Below are positions 20,391-32,562 of a stretch of DNA of 64,000 nt, in pieces. Origin of the DNA: Pinus tabuliformis (Eukaryota > Streptophyta > Pinopsida > Pinales > Pinaceae); NCBI GenBank assembly GCA_031772625.1, contig CM062817.1, forward strand, positions 954,779,705 to 954,843,704. Direction: 5' to 3'. Made by a program: the position numbers and the translations under genes. Position 1 is the stretch's first letter, and every line of letters starts with the position of its first letter. A model generated the notes under the pieces. That model ran no database searches. It was not told where the DNA came from and saw only the letters and a list, made by a program, of their open reading frames with translations.

Positions 20391-21965
20391 AAAAGAAATC
20401 CACAGTTACAAATTCTTTAGAGACCTAGTAATGATCAACAGATTCTTACTCCTCTTTTGATAGATGATCAACAACCTGACGATAATACTATGATCATCAC
20501 TGAAGATATAAATAATATGGATACTTCCTCTGATCAAACAGTCATTATTCCTCCTACACAACAAAATGAGGTTCAAGAAGATCAAGAATCTTCACACGCT
20601 TTTAAATACCATGCCTTCTTTGAATTTTTAATTGCAGAGTTGAACAAAAGATATGACCTTAGGCCTAGTTCTGGCCCTGGAAGACCTCCTAAAGAAACTA
20701 CAGTAATTGAACCTCATGCCAAAATTGATCAAACTCAAACGAATTTTATTCTACCATTAGATCAGTCAAATGATACTCCTAAAAATGACAAAAATGCATT
20801 GACTACATTTAATGTTGAAAAAGAGTTAGAAAGAGTTAAAATCCCAATTCCTCTTTCAGAAATTTCTAAAAACCATGGGTATAAAAATCAGGGTTCCAAA
20901 TGGATACAAAATACTTCAGTTGATGTTGAAGGTGATATCATTAGTCTGCAAGATGAAAAACCAACAGTTGTTTTTGGCCCAATTTCAGATATGATAGATG
21001 AAATAGTGCCCCCTTTCTATGTAACTCTAAAGACAAATGATTCCATGTTGTATAATTGTATGCTTGATTCTAGAGCATCACATAACCTCATGCCAAAAAC
21101 TATCATGGATCATTTGAAATCTTACATAACTAGATCCTATCATGACTTGTACACCTTTGATTCTAAAATGGTGCCTTGCTTAGGATTGATTAAGGATTTA
21201 GTAGTCACCCTTGCCCAAATTTCAGTGAAAAGTGTAGTACTTGATATAGTTGTCACAGATATCCCTCTCGAATTTGGAATGCTCCTTTCTAGGTATTGTT
21301 GTGCCAAATTAAGGGGGACTCTTCAGATGGATATCTCTTATGCTACTATTCCAGTTCATGTGGGAGAACATCTAAGGTTATATAGAGAGGTGAGACTTGT
21401 GCACACTGTTTGCAAAACAAACCAGCCAAAGAATCATCCCATTTATGAAATTGACCAAGATTTTGGTTGCTTTCAAATTTTTTCAAACCAAGTGCATGGA
21501 ACTCAAGTTAAAATTGAAGATGTAATTGAAAGAGAAGTACCAAATCAAACTGATATATGGAGATTATTCTTTGATGGCTCTTGTACAAAATATGGATTAG
21601 GAGCTGGAGTAGTTTTAATATCACCAGAAAAAGAAAACATTACCCAATCATGTAATCTCGACTTCGAAGTTACAAATAATGTGGCTGAATATGAAGCTTT
21701 CCTTTTGGGATTGCAATTAGCCAAAAGCTTAAAGGCTCAAAATTAAGTGCTTTTACTGATTCAAAACTTATTGTCAAACAAGTAAAAAATATTTGCCAGA
21801 CTAAACACCCTAGACTTAGGTCTTACCGAAATGAAGTATGGGATTCAGTTGAAAACTTCTTTGATTCTTTTAATTTGACTTATATTCCAAGAGATCAGAA
21901 TATTCATGCAGATGCCTTAGCTGTTTCTGCTAGTTCCTTTAAAATTCCTGATCAGACTAATTTAC
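20391..21965 (+). pseudogene. Element C protease plus archaeal-type RNase H, copy 1
   Basis: The frame open at 20457-21746 carries an aspartic protease (FYVTLKTNDSMLYN, then LDSRASHNLMP at about 21063). The active-site D-S-G is D-S-R here and in copy 2, so the protease is inactivated. The same frame then enters an RNase H: FFDGS (about 21568, first Asp), GAGVVLISP, NNVAEYEAFLLGL (Glu). After a 1-bp deletion near 21745, TDSKLIVKQVK (Asp) and NIHADALA (Asp) follow. All four acidic residues are present. The archaeal-type RNase H lies before RT, whereas in most described Tat-type elements it follows the gypsy RNase H. A TAG at about 20432 near the start of the frame is also in copy 2. Confidence 0.82.
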
Positions 21966-22021
21966 TCTACCAAATACAAGTCAAGTATAGACCATCTATC
22001 CTAGACAATCTAAAACACCGG

Positions 22022-23170
22022 TAGATATTTGAAGATGATGAACACTTGAAATCTTTTCTACAAGTTGTAGACCAATTTTTTGTTCTACAAATTGATGAAG
22101 ATAGATCCGAAATAAATGAAAATACAAGTGAGAATGATACTTCAGATTTTAGTTCAAAAATTGTTGATCATGACATTATTCAATTGTCTAACAATTTTAT
22201 TCCTAAAGGCTTGATACCTTTAGAAAAAATGTTCGATCAAAATGATGTCCTCCGAAATCCTTAGTCCATTTCTTCGGAAAAGGACATAGAAGATATTAAC
22301 ATTGGAACAAATGATGATGTCAAAAGCATCAAAATCTGTGCATATCTAGACCCTGAGATTAAAAATCAATATCTTAAGTTACTTCAAAATTATAAGGATG
22401 TTTTTTCTTGGACCTATGCTGATCTAAAAACTTATGATACTTCATTAATACAACATAAGATCCCTTTGAAGCCAGAAGCAATACCTTATCAACAAAAACT
22501 TAAGAGGATTAATCCAAACCTTCTACCAACTATAGAAAAGGAAATTAAGAAAATTCTATATGCCCAGATCATTCTCCCTCTTAAATATTCTAATTGGGTT
22601 ACAAATTTAGTTCCTGTTAAGAAAAAGAATGGAGAAATTAGGCTTTGTGTGGACTTTAGAAATTTGAACAAAGCATCATTAAAGGATAATTACACTTTGC
22701 CCAAAATGGATCAGTTACTTCAAATGGTTTAAGGAGCACAAAGACTTTCTATGCTTGATGGTTTTACATGTTATAATCAGGTAAATGTTGATCCAGCAGA
22801 CAGGGGAAAGACAACCTTCACTACACCCCGGGGTAGATTTATATACGCTAGAATTCCATTTGGCTTATCAAATGTTGGAGCAACATTTCAGAGAGTTATG
22901 GATGTAGCTTTCATGGGTCAGGTAAACAAATTGTGGTTATCTATCTTGATGACATTACTGTTTTTTCTAAATCTGATTAGAAACATCTAAAGCACTTGAT
23001 CAAGGTTTTTGACAGGTGTAGAAAATTTGGGATATCATTGAACCCTAAAAAGTCTTTGTTTGTTATCAAATAAGGAAAGCTATTGGGCCATATAATCTCA
23101 AAGGAAGGAGTGGTAATTGATCCCAAGTGTGTGTCTGCCATTGAAACATTGACCTTAGCTAGAAACAAGA
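22022..23170 (+). pseudogene. Element C reverse transcriptase, copy 1
   Basis: A variable acidic N-terminal region (22046-22264) ends in a TAG and leads to RT. Boxes in order are: YKDVFSWTYADL (about 22393); KIPLKPEAIPYQQKL; WVTNLVPVKKKNGEIRLCVDFRNLN (about 22597-22671); SMLDGFTCYNQV; and FGLSNVGATFQRVMD. A 1-bp shift then precedes the catalytic YLDD (22942-22953), LNPKKS and GKLLGHIISKEG. Stops at about 22730 (TAA) and 23070 (TAA) are shared with copy 2. The catalytic Asp pair is intact, but the frame is not. Confidence 0.85.
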
Positions 23171-23255
23171 AAGAAATTCAATCTTTTTTGGTAAGATTAA
23201 TTTTTTAAGGAGATTCATCCCAAATTATGCAGAAATTGTAAAAGATATAACTGAC

Positions 23256-23740
23256 ATGCTCCAAAAGGATGATGAAGTTAAATGGACCGTCTCTTCCAGG
23301 CATGCATTTGATCAGATCAAGAAATCTATCTCTGAAGCTCCTGCCCTAGCCAGCCCTGATTATACTAAACCATTCAATGTCTTTTCTTTTGCCTCAGAAA
23401 CAACCCTTGCTATTGTTCTATTACAAAATAATGAAGATTCCCATGACCAGCCCATAACGTTTTTCAAAAAGGCTATGAGAGATGCCGAGCCTAAGTATGA
23501 CATAATTGAGAAACAAGTATATGCCCTTATTCAAGCCCTGAAATATTTCAGGATGTATGTTCTACATTCACCTATTACTACTTATGTTCCTAATAGTGTT
23601 GTAAAAATTGTTTTAACACAACTTGGCATTGACAGGAAAAGAGGTAGGTGGATCACTCAAATACTTGAGTTTGATCTAACTATCAAAACTACAAAGCTAG
23701 TAAAAGGCCAGGGATTAGCCAAGCTTCTAGCAGAATCCAA
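23256..23740 (+). pseudogene. Degenerate gypsy RNase H (tether-like), copy 1
   Basis: Open sequence downstream of RT matches the gypsy RNase H fold: SRHAFDQIKKSISEAPALASPDYTK, then DIIEKQVYALIQALKYFR, then KRGRWITQILEFDLTI. The first catalytic Asp (the DAS box of active enzymes) is replaced in SFASETT, and the later Asp box reads TTYVPNS. Copy 2 has the same replacements. In Tat-type elements and vertebrate retroviruses such a domain is known to become a non-catalytic connection (tether) domain when a second RNase H is present. That fits the intact archaeal-type domain upstream. Confidence 0.72.
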
Positions 23741-23774
23741 TTGCAAAGTGCTTGGAATCAATTCTATTTTAGAA

Positions 23775-23954
23775 GTACAAGGGAAGAATCCACAAGAACC
23801 TTCTGTCCTTGTACAAGGGAAGAATCCACAAGAACCTTCTATCCTTGCACAAGGGAAGAATCCACAAGAACCTTTCCTAATTTTACAAGGGGAGAATCCA
23901 CAAGAACCTTCTCTTCAACCTGAAGAAAAGAATCCACAAGAACCTTTACCTTCA
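23775..23954 (+). repeat. 36-bp coding minisatellite between RNase H and integrase, copy 1
   Basis: Five consecutive 36-bp units start at 23775, 23811, 23847, 23883 and 23919. Each encodes a 12-residue unit built on GKNPQEP (variants GENPQEP, EKNPQEP). The reading frame is kept throughout and connects the gypsy RNase H to the integrase N-terminus. Copy 2 has the same five units at 48537-48716. Confidence 0.92.
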
Positions 23955-25254
23955 GATCAGATTATCCCTTTACATATTGATGACAAATTTCTATTGTCAG
24001 ATTGGTATCAAGACATTGTAAATTTTTTGCTCCATTTTGAATGCCCAACATCATTCTCCAAATCCCAGTGTCAAACTCTTAAATTGAAAGCAGTCAAGTG
24101 CTGCATCATAAATGCAAATTTGTACTGGAAAGATCCACTGGATATTTTGTTATTATGTTTAATAGAATTAGAAACTGAAGGAATCATTTGTCAATTTCAT
24201 ACAGGATTTTGTGGAGGACATTATGCCTGGAGAGCAACAACATACAAGATTTTAAGGGGAGGATTTTATTAGCCAACATTGTTCTTGCAATAGGGGAAAA
24301 GGTCAGAGGTTGTGTTCCTTGTTAGATGTTTGCTGGTAAGCAAAAACTAGCAGCTCTTCCACTAGTACCATCAATAATCTCAACATCTTTCCTTCAATAG
24401 GGATTAGATTTTTTTGAGGAAATACATCCCACTTCAAGTAATCAGCACAGATGGATCCTCAAAGCAACATACTACTTCACTAAATGGGTAGAAGCAATTC
24501 CGGCAAGAAATGCTACTAATTCGGTAGTAATTAAATTCATTGAAGAAAATATCTTATCTAGGTTTGGTTGCCCAACTCAAATTGTCACAGATAATGCAGC
24601 AACATTCTCTAGTGTTAAAATGATTGATTTTTTCCAGAAATACCAGATTCTGTTACATCATTCAGCTCCATATTACCCTCAAGGTAATGGCCTCACAGAA
24701 TCCTCAAATAAAAGTCTGGTAAAGGTAATAAAAAATACCCCAACAAATCATAAAAAGAGTTGGGACCCTCATTTAATTTATGCAGTATGGGCAAACAGAA
24801 TAACTCCAAAAATATTTAATGGGAAATCTCATTTTCAGTTAGACTATGGGAAAGATGCAAATTTTCCCACCAATTTGGCTTTCCCAGTTTTAAAATTCTT
24901 GCAGGACTCAATAGATGAACCTGATGATTTTTCAAGAAGGATAAATTAGAGTATTGAACTAAATGAAAACAAAGATGAAGTTCAATACAAATTGAAGAAA
25001 TATCAGAATAAGATGAAAATCCTATTTAACAGAAGAACCAGGGAAAGGGACTTCAGGGAAGGTGACCTAGTTCTAAGATGGGACTCCAAGAGGGAGGAAA
25101 AGGGAAAGCAATATAAGTTTGACAACCTATGGTTTGGTCCTTTAGCAATTGCTAAAGTAAAGGGTAACAACACTTTTGTGCTACAAGATCTTGAGGGACT
25201 ATATTCCACTTATCCTGTAAATGGAAGGTTTCTCAAACATTTCATTCAATACTG
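23955..25254 (+). pseudogene. Element C integrase, copy 1
   Basis: The N-terminal zinc-binding HHCC region has FHTGFCGGH (about 24197) and GCVPC (about 24312), broken by a TAG at about 24270 (Trp in copy 2) and a TAG directly after CVPC (Gln in copy 2). The catalytic core shows Asp in GLDFFEEI (about 24402, directly after a stop shared by both copies), Asp in VTDNAATF (about 24589) and Glu in NGLTESSNK (about 24689). The usual ATDYFTKW box reads ATYYFTKW. A C-terminal GPF-type domain (LWFGPLAI) ends at 25254. There is no chromodomain. Confidence 0.85.
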
Positions 25255-25417
25255 AGAAGTTGGAATACATTTCATTGTAAATACTCCGATTTCTTTTACT
25301 TTTTAAGCCGTCAGTGAGATTTTTTATAGCAAAGGACTCCATAGCCCAAGGATAAGGCACATGGATCTGCAGGTTCTCTGCATTCTACAGGAGAAAGCAG
25401 TCCCCAGTTGGAGCCAA
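25255..25417 (+). other. Element C 3' untranslated segment and presumed polypurine tract
   Basis: This segment runs from the integrase stop to LTR2. The only purine-rich tract, CAGGAGAAAGCAG (about 25388-25400), lies 17 bp before the LTR instead of abutting it. The LTR is preceded by CCCCAGTTGGAGCCAA. The same arrangement is found before LTR3 (50018-50180). Confidence 0.5.
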
Positions 25418-28400
25418 TGTTGTAGGATTTTTTGGTTTTGATAAGTTAAGATAAATTATACAAAAAAATGAAAATGTATATACAAAATGTTAAGATAGGA
25501 CATGCACAAAAATAATGTTGAATAAATAATTTTAGGAAATATTTTGATAAATACGTCCATATCAAAGAAAATGTTAGGGTAGATGCCCTAAAAAAATGAA
25601 GGCAAAATAAAACATTAGGTTAGACAGAAAAGAAAAATAAATCAAGTCTGAAAGTGTAGAAAATCTAAATGCCACTACTTTGTTCTAAATTTAGTTTGAA
25701 AAATAATAGTTGTGTGTAGTTTGTTTAGATGCACACTAGGTTATTTTGTCCAATTACACAATTGCATCATAATTGGATTTGTTTTAAATTAGTTCTCATA
25801 GGTAGAAAATAAATTGGCTCAACAGTTTAATCTTAACTAATGGAAGAAATAAGGTATAGAGATAGATTGTTCATAAAAAGAAAATATTGGGTTGCTAGTT
25901 CAAATGCACTCTGGAAGGATAAGTAAAAATGTTAGGAATAGAAGGGTAGGTAGAAATGTGAAAGCTTGAGATGCTGAAATGGTTATTTCCTAAAAGATCA
26001 ATATCACATCACATCATTCCTAAGTGAATGAACCATTTGGCGGAAGAAAGTGTGATATGCGATAATGCTGTCAAGCGTTGGATGACTGCTGATTCTTAAC
26101 CATAGGATCATATCGCATCGCATCATTCATAAGTAAAAGAAACATTGGGCGGAAGAAAGTGCGATTTGCGATATGCTATCACTTCATTCATTAAATCACC
26201 CAGACTCACAGCCACTGCATTCACCTATCATATCACGACCCCAATGTTCATTCCCTGCTTATACGATAAACTCCCTCCACCTCACCTCTCATCTCACACA
26301 CTCCTCCGCAATCATACGGCCCACACTCGCTTTCGGCCCTCATTCACCATCTGAAGTTTATCAGCCTCGGTCAGTCTTAAATACCTCCCATATAAACCAC
26401 AAAAGTACCTCTTAGTCTTTCGGGACTAAAAATCCCAAAACCACAAACCGCTCCATCTTACCCCCGAAAGCGGTATCCTTCATAGCCGTTACCGCCACCC
26501 CACGTCACCTCCACGTCACGTTCCACTTCATATCTCGCGTCCAATCATCGGCCACCTATCCGTTGCCCATTCATTTCCACTCCCATGCATTTATGACCAA
26601 ACGTCCGTTAATTAACTCGTTGTATAATTAATGAAATTTCAAACATTCGGTGCCACCCTCCCACTCCATTTTTCTCTTTATAAACACTGTGTCATGCATT
26701 TCAAAGGTTACACAATTAACTTCTGTGACCTAGAGTATTCTTCAAGATCGCCTGCCCTACAACTCAGCCATAGTTCAACATTCTAGCAGCCACTTGTCCT
26801 GTTCACAAGCACATCTTCCAGGTCCACTTTTCAGTTACCTGTCTCCATTCTGGTAACTCCTTTTTATCATTCTGTCATTTACAGTCCACAGTTTACTTTG
26901 CAAAAATGCCTCCCAAGGGAAAAGCAATTGCAAAAGTTTCAAATCCTCTAATTCAACCACAGATTGATTTCCACCATACTCCATTAGATGACAAGGATTG
27001 CAATCATTGAGACTTCTTATCAATTTGATTTATTTGAAATTTATTGTTGGTGGGAAGAGTATGTAACTAACCAGAGTGATGAAATTGGGCTTTGGGAATC
27101 CCAATTATCCCATTATATTTTTCCACCAATACACAGAGCTCCAGATTTTGTGAGAAATGCCATGAATCCTATGATCCTAGCCAGAGAGCCATTATCTCAC
27201 CTACTGGAGAAATCCTCTGTCCTATTAACGTTGATTCAATTGAGAAAATGTTGCAGGCCCCTGCCACTCCACCAACTCATCCTTTTTCTCATGAAAACCA
27301 GATATAAACTTATAACAAATTGGTCTTTACTAAGAGATTCCAGCCCCTGGAACTATTTTTAGCAATTGGTAGTCCTCTACCATAGAGAAGTCCCCCTTAT
27401 GCTTCGTCTATGTTTCCTGATAGAACCAGGCATAACACTACTATGCTGTCCTATTTGCTTGGTCATCACTCTGATAAGTGTGTCAATGAAGCTATCCTTG
27501 GTTTCTTGTCCATGTTTTCTTCTGATTCTAAGCCTACAATTATTTATGATTTTGGTCATTTCATAGTTGAAACCAAACATGAGAAGTTTGTCAAATTTAA
27601 CACTGAAGAAGTATTCAAGTATGCTTCAGTACATGTGTATCTGTTTACATATTTTCAGGGAGACAAATTCCCATTCCCTTTGCAAAAACTTGATGAAGAA
27701 GGACAACAACAATCAGTGACTTTCTGGACTTCAATGGGGATGAAGGAGAAAGAAGAATTCACATACAAGTAGTTAATAGAACTATTCATTCATCCACCCC
27801 TCAGCCTTATGAGCAGCACCCCATTACCAAGGATTAGTGAGGAGATTATCAAATAACTTCAGTTCATAGATTAGGCTGCAACAGGAGATTGGTATTGCTA
27901 CCAAAACTACACAGAAATTAGGGTTTTTGGCTGTGATCTTCCACCCTACAAACTACCAAAATACCTCCCTGTTAGAATCTTCGCACTAGAGTACTTGATG
28001 CAAAGATTGAATGCAGATGAAGTATATTTTGTAGCTTCCAAAAAGAAAACTCAATTTAAGCTCAAATCTCAGGTTGGTACCTTCATTTGTAATACTAGAA
28101 CAACAGGGGAGGAAGTTGATAAGCTGCTAAAAGAAATGAAATTTTCTCTCATTTTTTCTTTGTCATATGACCCATTGGGAATCATCTCCAAACTCAGGGT
28201 GGAGAATAAATTCACACCATATCATCATATAGCTAGTCCTGAGATAGAACAGTTGAAGAATCAGTTGGAATGGACGTATAGTACCCTCTAGGAGGCTAAG
28301 GAGCAGGTAGTCTCTACATCAAATATGCAAACTCTAATTGCATAGGAAAAGGCAGCCAAGAGAGGGAGGGAAGAACAATTTTCACCTGCAACAGAGGAAA

Positions 28401-31035
28401 CAAGCCAAGGCTTCAAGGTCTTTCAAAGGAAAAGAAACAAAGGGTCTCTATGGATATTGATTCACAGTCTGGTGGATAATCTATACAATCTCCAACTCAG
28501 TCTACGACTTCTCATGAACAATAGATAGTCCAAGTTGTTGGAGGCATTCCAGAGAATATAGAAGAAGACATCTTCCATGTATTTAGTGAAATCAAAAGAA
28601 AGAATGAGGAAGTGAAGTTGAATACTTACACCCAGTTCTGGAAGCATTCTTCCAGCTCTCAAGCAAGGTTTCTTTCAGTCTTTGACTCTGAGAAGGGCAA
28701 GATGCAAATGGCTTTCTTGCAGGCCCAAGTTCCTTAGCCCAGGACTGCATCACAATATCAGAAACATACTTCTTTTGAGTTCAATGTCCAAGATGTGCAT
28801 CCAATTGATCAAATTGAGATGCACAAACAAACTGAACAAATTATTGCTTCAACCTTGACAAACACAGCTACGAGTTTGTCAAAATTGTAGGTTACATTGG
28901 CCAATATTCAGTCACAATTAAAGTTGGAGAAGGTCTCCTCGTTAGCAAAGGATACCAAGATTCATTCCCTAGAAAATATAGTGCTAAGGGTGGGACATGA
29001 TCCATAAAACGTAAATGCTATAGAGGAGCTCATTAAGAAAAATAAAACTGAAGTTGCAGCACTAAAGAAACAACTGAAACTACCAGCATCTGAGGATCCA
29101 ATGGCCAAAGAAATCGAGGAGACAGAGACTCAAAAGTCAGACATGATGAATCTCATCGTAGAAATTTTTTTGCAAATAAAACAAATGGAGTAGCAGATGG
29201 AGAAATTGGTTAAGGAGAAGGAGGAAGCTATCAAGTCATTCAAACTTCAACATATATAGTTTCTCTTGCAGTAGTTCCCATCACCATAAGTTCTACTACA
29301 GCCACTGCATTAGCAACAGGTACAACAGAAGGAGTTGAACAACTTACTGAAGTTGTTCAGAACTTGTCTATCCAGACAGGAGAAATCAATAAATTGAAGG
29401 ATGAACTCAAATAATTATGGCTCTTAAAGTCTATATCAGACAATACACACACAACTGAAACAAACAGACTTAAAGGCCAAGCGGAAGTGTTGAAGAAAGA
29501 ACTCACATATTCTTGCATAGGAAGCAAGTTAGGTTTAGCAAAAGAAATTCTGTGGGAATAAATCACAGAGGCAATCAAGGAGATTTGGCCCTCCATTAAG
29601 ATAATATTCAACAAAAAAGATCTCTTGGAGAAAGCTCAGGAAGCAGTGGAATCCATAAATAGGCAGCTGGAGGATATGTCAGAGAGTGCCTGTGATATAA
29701 TCAAATTTCTGAATTCCAAGGATGACTATGAGCTTGAGGAGTTAAGGATAAGTGACAGAACTACAACAATATTAGAAGTGAAGAAGACTATTTCTAAGAG
29801 AAATCTCAACCTTCAGCTACAAGAAAAGTGCAGCAATGCTAACCACATGGTTCAGAGATTCTTCAACAAAATTGAACCTTTGATCAGAAAAGGTTTACCT
29901 TCTATGATGGTTATTAATGATAAACTGATGCCAATTGAGGATTATGTCAAAAATTTACTAGAGGTGGGCACCCATGTAGCTTCAGTAGCCAATATCAAAG
30001 GATCAACAACACTAGCTCTCATAGTAAAAACACTCAGGGATTCTTTATTCATCCTTGAAGAAATCAAGCATATATTTTTGGTAAAACCCACTTTTACTAA
30101 ATATATTGAGATGGATGAAATCTATAGGAGGGTAACAAATATTTGTATCCCAGATAAGAAACGTTGGGAAGAATTAACAAATTTACTGGATTGAGGATAA
30201 TGGAACAACATTCAATTTTTGTGGGAACAGTCAGCCAACTCCAACATTTTTCAACTTTTTTCAGCAATAGTCATCAAAAAACGCAACACCAAAGTAGTTC
30301 CAGATCATTATACAATTTTATTTTTGATTGTGTAAATAATCTATTTTTGTAAAATCAGTTCAGGATATTTTTCGTCTTGCTGTTGTATAAATAACTCTCT
30401 TCACAAGTTATTAAAGGGTTGAACCCTTGAAGAAGCATTTCTAGACATTTGATGTAATTAATATTTCTGGATCATTAATACGAAGCAAAGGATTTTGAAT
30501 TCTGTTTTTCACAGTTTGTGTTTCCTGTAGGTGTTTCCAGTGTGATTCATTATGTTTTTCTTCATATACTTGTGTCTTGCAGAGATAACTAGGTAGGAAT
30601 AATTGTATTTCAATCTATTCCTATAAGCTTTCTGAAGTGATAATCTATAAAAATAATGAATTAATGGACTGCTTGTTTAATTAATTCCCTCAAAATTAAT
30701 AAATCATCAACATATTTTGTAAGCTCATGTGTATTTTCTCAAACCTGTAAACATGGTTTAAAGGTTTTCATACTTATGATTATCTAGCTTTCAATTTGAA
30801 AACTGTGGCAATCATATTACTTTTCAGTTTCTGCTTATCATCATAAAAGCGATTTCACTGTGTAAATATTTATAGCAGCCCTCTGCTGAGATATTGATAT
30901 TATTCAAGAGGTTAGGCACATTAGTTCTATATCTTTTTCATACATTGGTCTCCCAAATTAAAACAAAACCCCCAAAACATTTATGTTCGATGCTCAGGCA
31001 TAATAGCTGACCATTATTATCTCCGAGGTACAACA
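25418..31035 (+). repeat. LTR2 of element C (5,618 bp), mosaic middle LTR
   Basis: It has the same ends as LTR1. From 25418 to about 26169 it shares nearly all diagnostic bases with LTR3 (for example AAGATAAATTATAC, AATAATTTTAGG, ATCAAGTCTG, GATTCTTAACC) and differs there from LTR1. From about 26201 on it shares the LTR1 variants instead (CAGAC against TGGAC, GCCACTG, CCAATGTTCATTCCCTG), while LTR3 differs strongly. No target duplication flanks it. It contains a second copy of the LTR-encoded frame and both TATA boxes. Confidence 0.92.
26906..30194 (+). pseudogene. LTR-encoded large protein, unknown family (LTR2 copy)
   Basis: It is nearly identical to the LTR1 copy. The ATG (26906-26908) is intact here, followed by PPKGKAIAKVSNPL. 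The same early frameshift as in LTR1 (after PLDDKDC) throws the frame out within the first 35 codons, whereas LTR3 keeps the frame there. Further private stops occur, for example at about 28289 and 28345. The C-terminal 189 residues (29625-30194) are open. No function can be assigned. Confidence 0.7.
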
Positions 31036-31041
31036 TCAAAC

Positions 31042-31059
31042 TGGCGCCATTGCCAGGGA
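31042..31059 (+). other. Primer-binding site of element C, second copy
   Basis: TGGCGCCATTGCCAGGGA lies six bases after the end of LTR2 (spacer TCAAAC). It keeps the canonical TGG start that the first copy has lost. Confidence 0.78.
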
Positions 31060-31245
31060 CTCGAATTTCATTAAGTTTTCCTAGGGCAACGATATGTATT
31101 CTATTCCTTTAAGGTGATTAAAGGTTTAGAAAGGTTAAAATCCTTCACCTGGTGACTCCACTCTCGCAAACTGGCACCTTTTAAGCATACCAGATCTCAT
31201 TCAGAGGCTGACTTAGTTGATCCTTTACCAGACCCTGAAAAAATT

Positions 31246-31499
31246 ATGAGAAAATCCAGTTCTAAAAGGGGACGTCAACCCTCTTCTTCTTCTTCTTTAG
31301 TCTTGCAGTTTGAAGGTTTAGCATCATTTGATCCTTATATTAATATTCCATCCAATTCGGATTACTCCCACCTATCACCTAGGGTTGCTGGACTCTTAAA
31401 AAAGGGAGTTGATTTTAAATCAACATTCCTCATTCATTCATTTGAAACTCATCCAAAACCCTCACTACTAGCAGGATCACCTGAAACTGAGTCTAACTT
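31246..31499 (+). pseudogene. Element C gag, copy 2, N-terminal piece cut by element E
   Basis: This is the same Ser-rich N-terminus as copy 1. The first ATG of copy 1 reads ATT here and the next in-frame ATG is at 31246. The frame is interrupted after about 85 codons by the LTR of element E. The last five bases, AACTT, are the target duplicated at 44035-44039, where the frame resumes. Confidence 0.88.
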
Positions 31500-32562
31500 T
31501 GTTGTTGGGAAAAGTATCCAATACGGAATGACCCTATCCCACTCTAAGGGTGATAGTACCTCAGCAACAACTGAATACAAATCTATTCAAGATTACTTCT
31601 TTATGAGATGAGAGAGAGAAGAGAAAAGGGATCCACTAACCGTTATCTTCCGCTAATGGTTGATCCAATCTTCCCTCTTGCTGCTTGCTCCTAGCTCCTT
31701 GCTCTTTCACCGGCCCAGCTACACAAAGATCCTGTAAAAGCACAAAGAAAAGAGACTACAAGAAGCATACATCCATAACTGATTCAAGGATTAGAATAAA
31801 TCAAATATACAAGCATCAATTCACCATAGAGACACATGCATATAGAAGAACCTCAAATACTTTATTAATGGAAGAAGTAAAGTTCTGAGAGTGTTACAAC
31901 CATAATAGGCCCAATCCAGCAACACCTCCTAGCAGAAAGAAATCTCCTCTTCACCTCCTTCAAAGCAATCACCCAATAGTTCTATACACAAACCAACAAC
32001 ACTTCCTTACTTGCACAAAATTCCCGCCTCCATAGACCTCATGAGAGAGCTCTATATATAGAAGTTTTGGAGAAAGCATGAGTCAGCTTGAGACTGACAT
32101 GAAGCTGACTAGTGTCCTCTCCTACTTCAGTTAATCTTCAGTTCTTGAGTCCACTTGGAGTCTCTTGCCTCCACTTGGAGATCTAGATCCTCTTACTCAT
32201 CACAAGGCGAAATCCTTGACCCAAGTGTCAGTTTGGAAGCTTCCTGGGCAATTGATACCTTGCAGAATGACTGTGCCACTTGGCCAATCTCGCCCAGCGC
32301 AGGTAGCCTTCATTAGATTTGACATTCAGCGCAGGTACAGAGTGGAGGAGTTGACATTCAGCGCAGATGCTCAGTGGAGCAGCTGACATGATCCAGAAAT
32401 AGCTTGTTTTTGAGTGTTTTCAGGTGGAGAACTGATTTTCGGTGCTGTGGTTTGCTGACCTTGTTCCTCTAGGGGTAGGAACAACATGTTTAGGGACTTT
32501 GGATCCCTTAGATTATTGAAATTTCATGCTTCATGCTGTTAGGCACAAAAATGTCTATAACA
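31500..32562 (-). repeat. 3' LTR of element E (1,063 bp)
   Basis: In plus orientation it starts TGTTGTTGGG and ends CTATAACA. The adjoining TTGCCCCCTAAAG (from 32564) is, on the minus strand, the polypurine tract CTTTAGGGGGCAA next to the LTR, which fixes the orientation. A TATA box (CTATATATAG) is at 32052-32061. Three short AGCGCAG repeats lie near 32298-32366. The short open frames in it are duplicated in the other LTR only because the LTRs are nearly identical. Confidence 0.92.

Noticed and set aside
20391..25254. Reassigned stop codons (TAA/TAG read as Gln) to explain the many stops at Gln positions.
   Set aside because: Copies differ by CAR against TAR at the same sites, and frameshifts occur as well. 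Ordinary decay of methylated DNA explains this without a code change.
13210..31035. Two separate, adjacent insertions of element C.
   Set aside because: The middle LTR is shared, has no flanking target duplication and is a mosaic of the outer two; the only duplication (CTCTG) encloses the whole array.
32165..32386. Open frame with an identical-looking partner at 43637-43858, apparently a conserved small protein.
   Set aside because: Both lie in the two LTRs of element E, which are nearly identical because they were copied together. Conservation here says nothing about coding.
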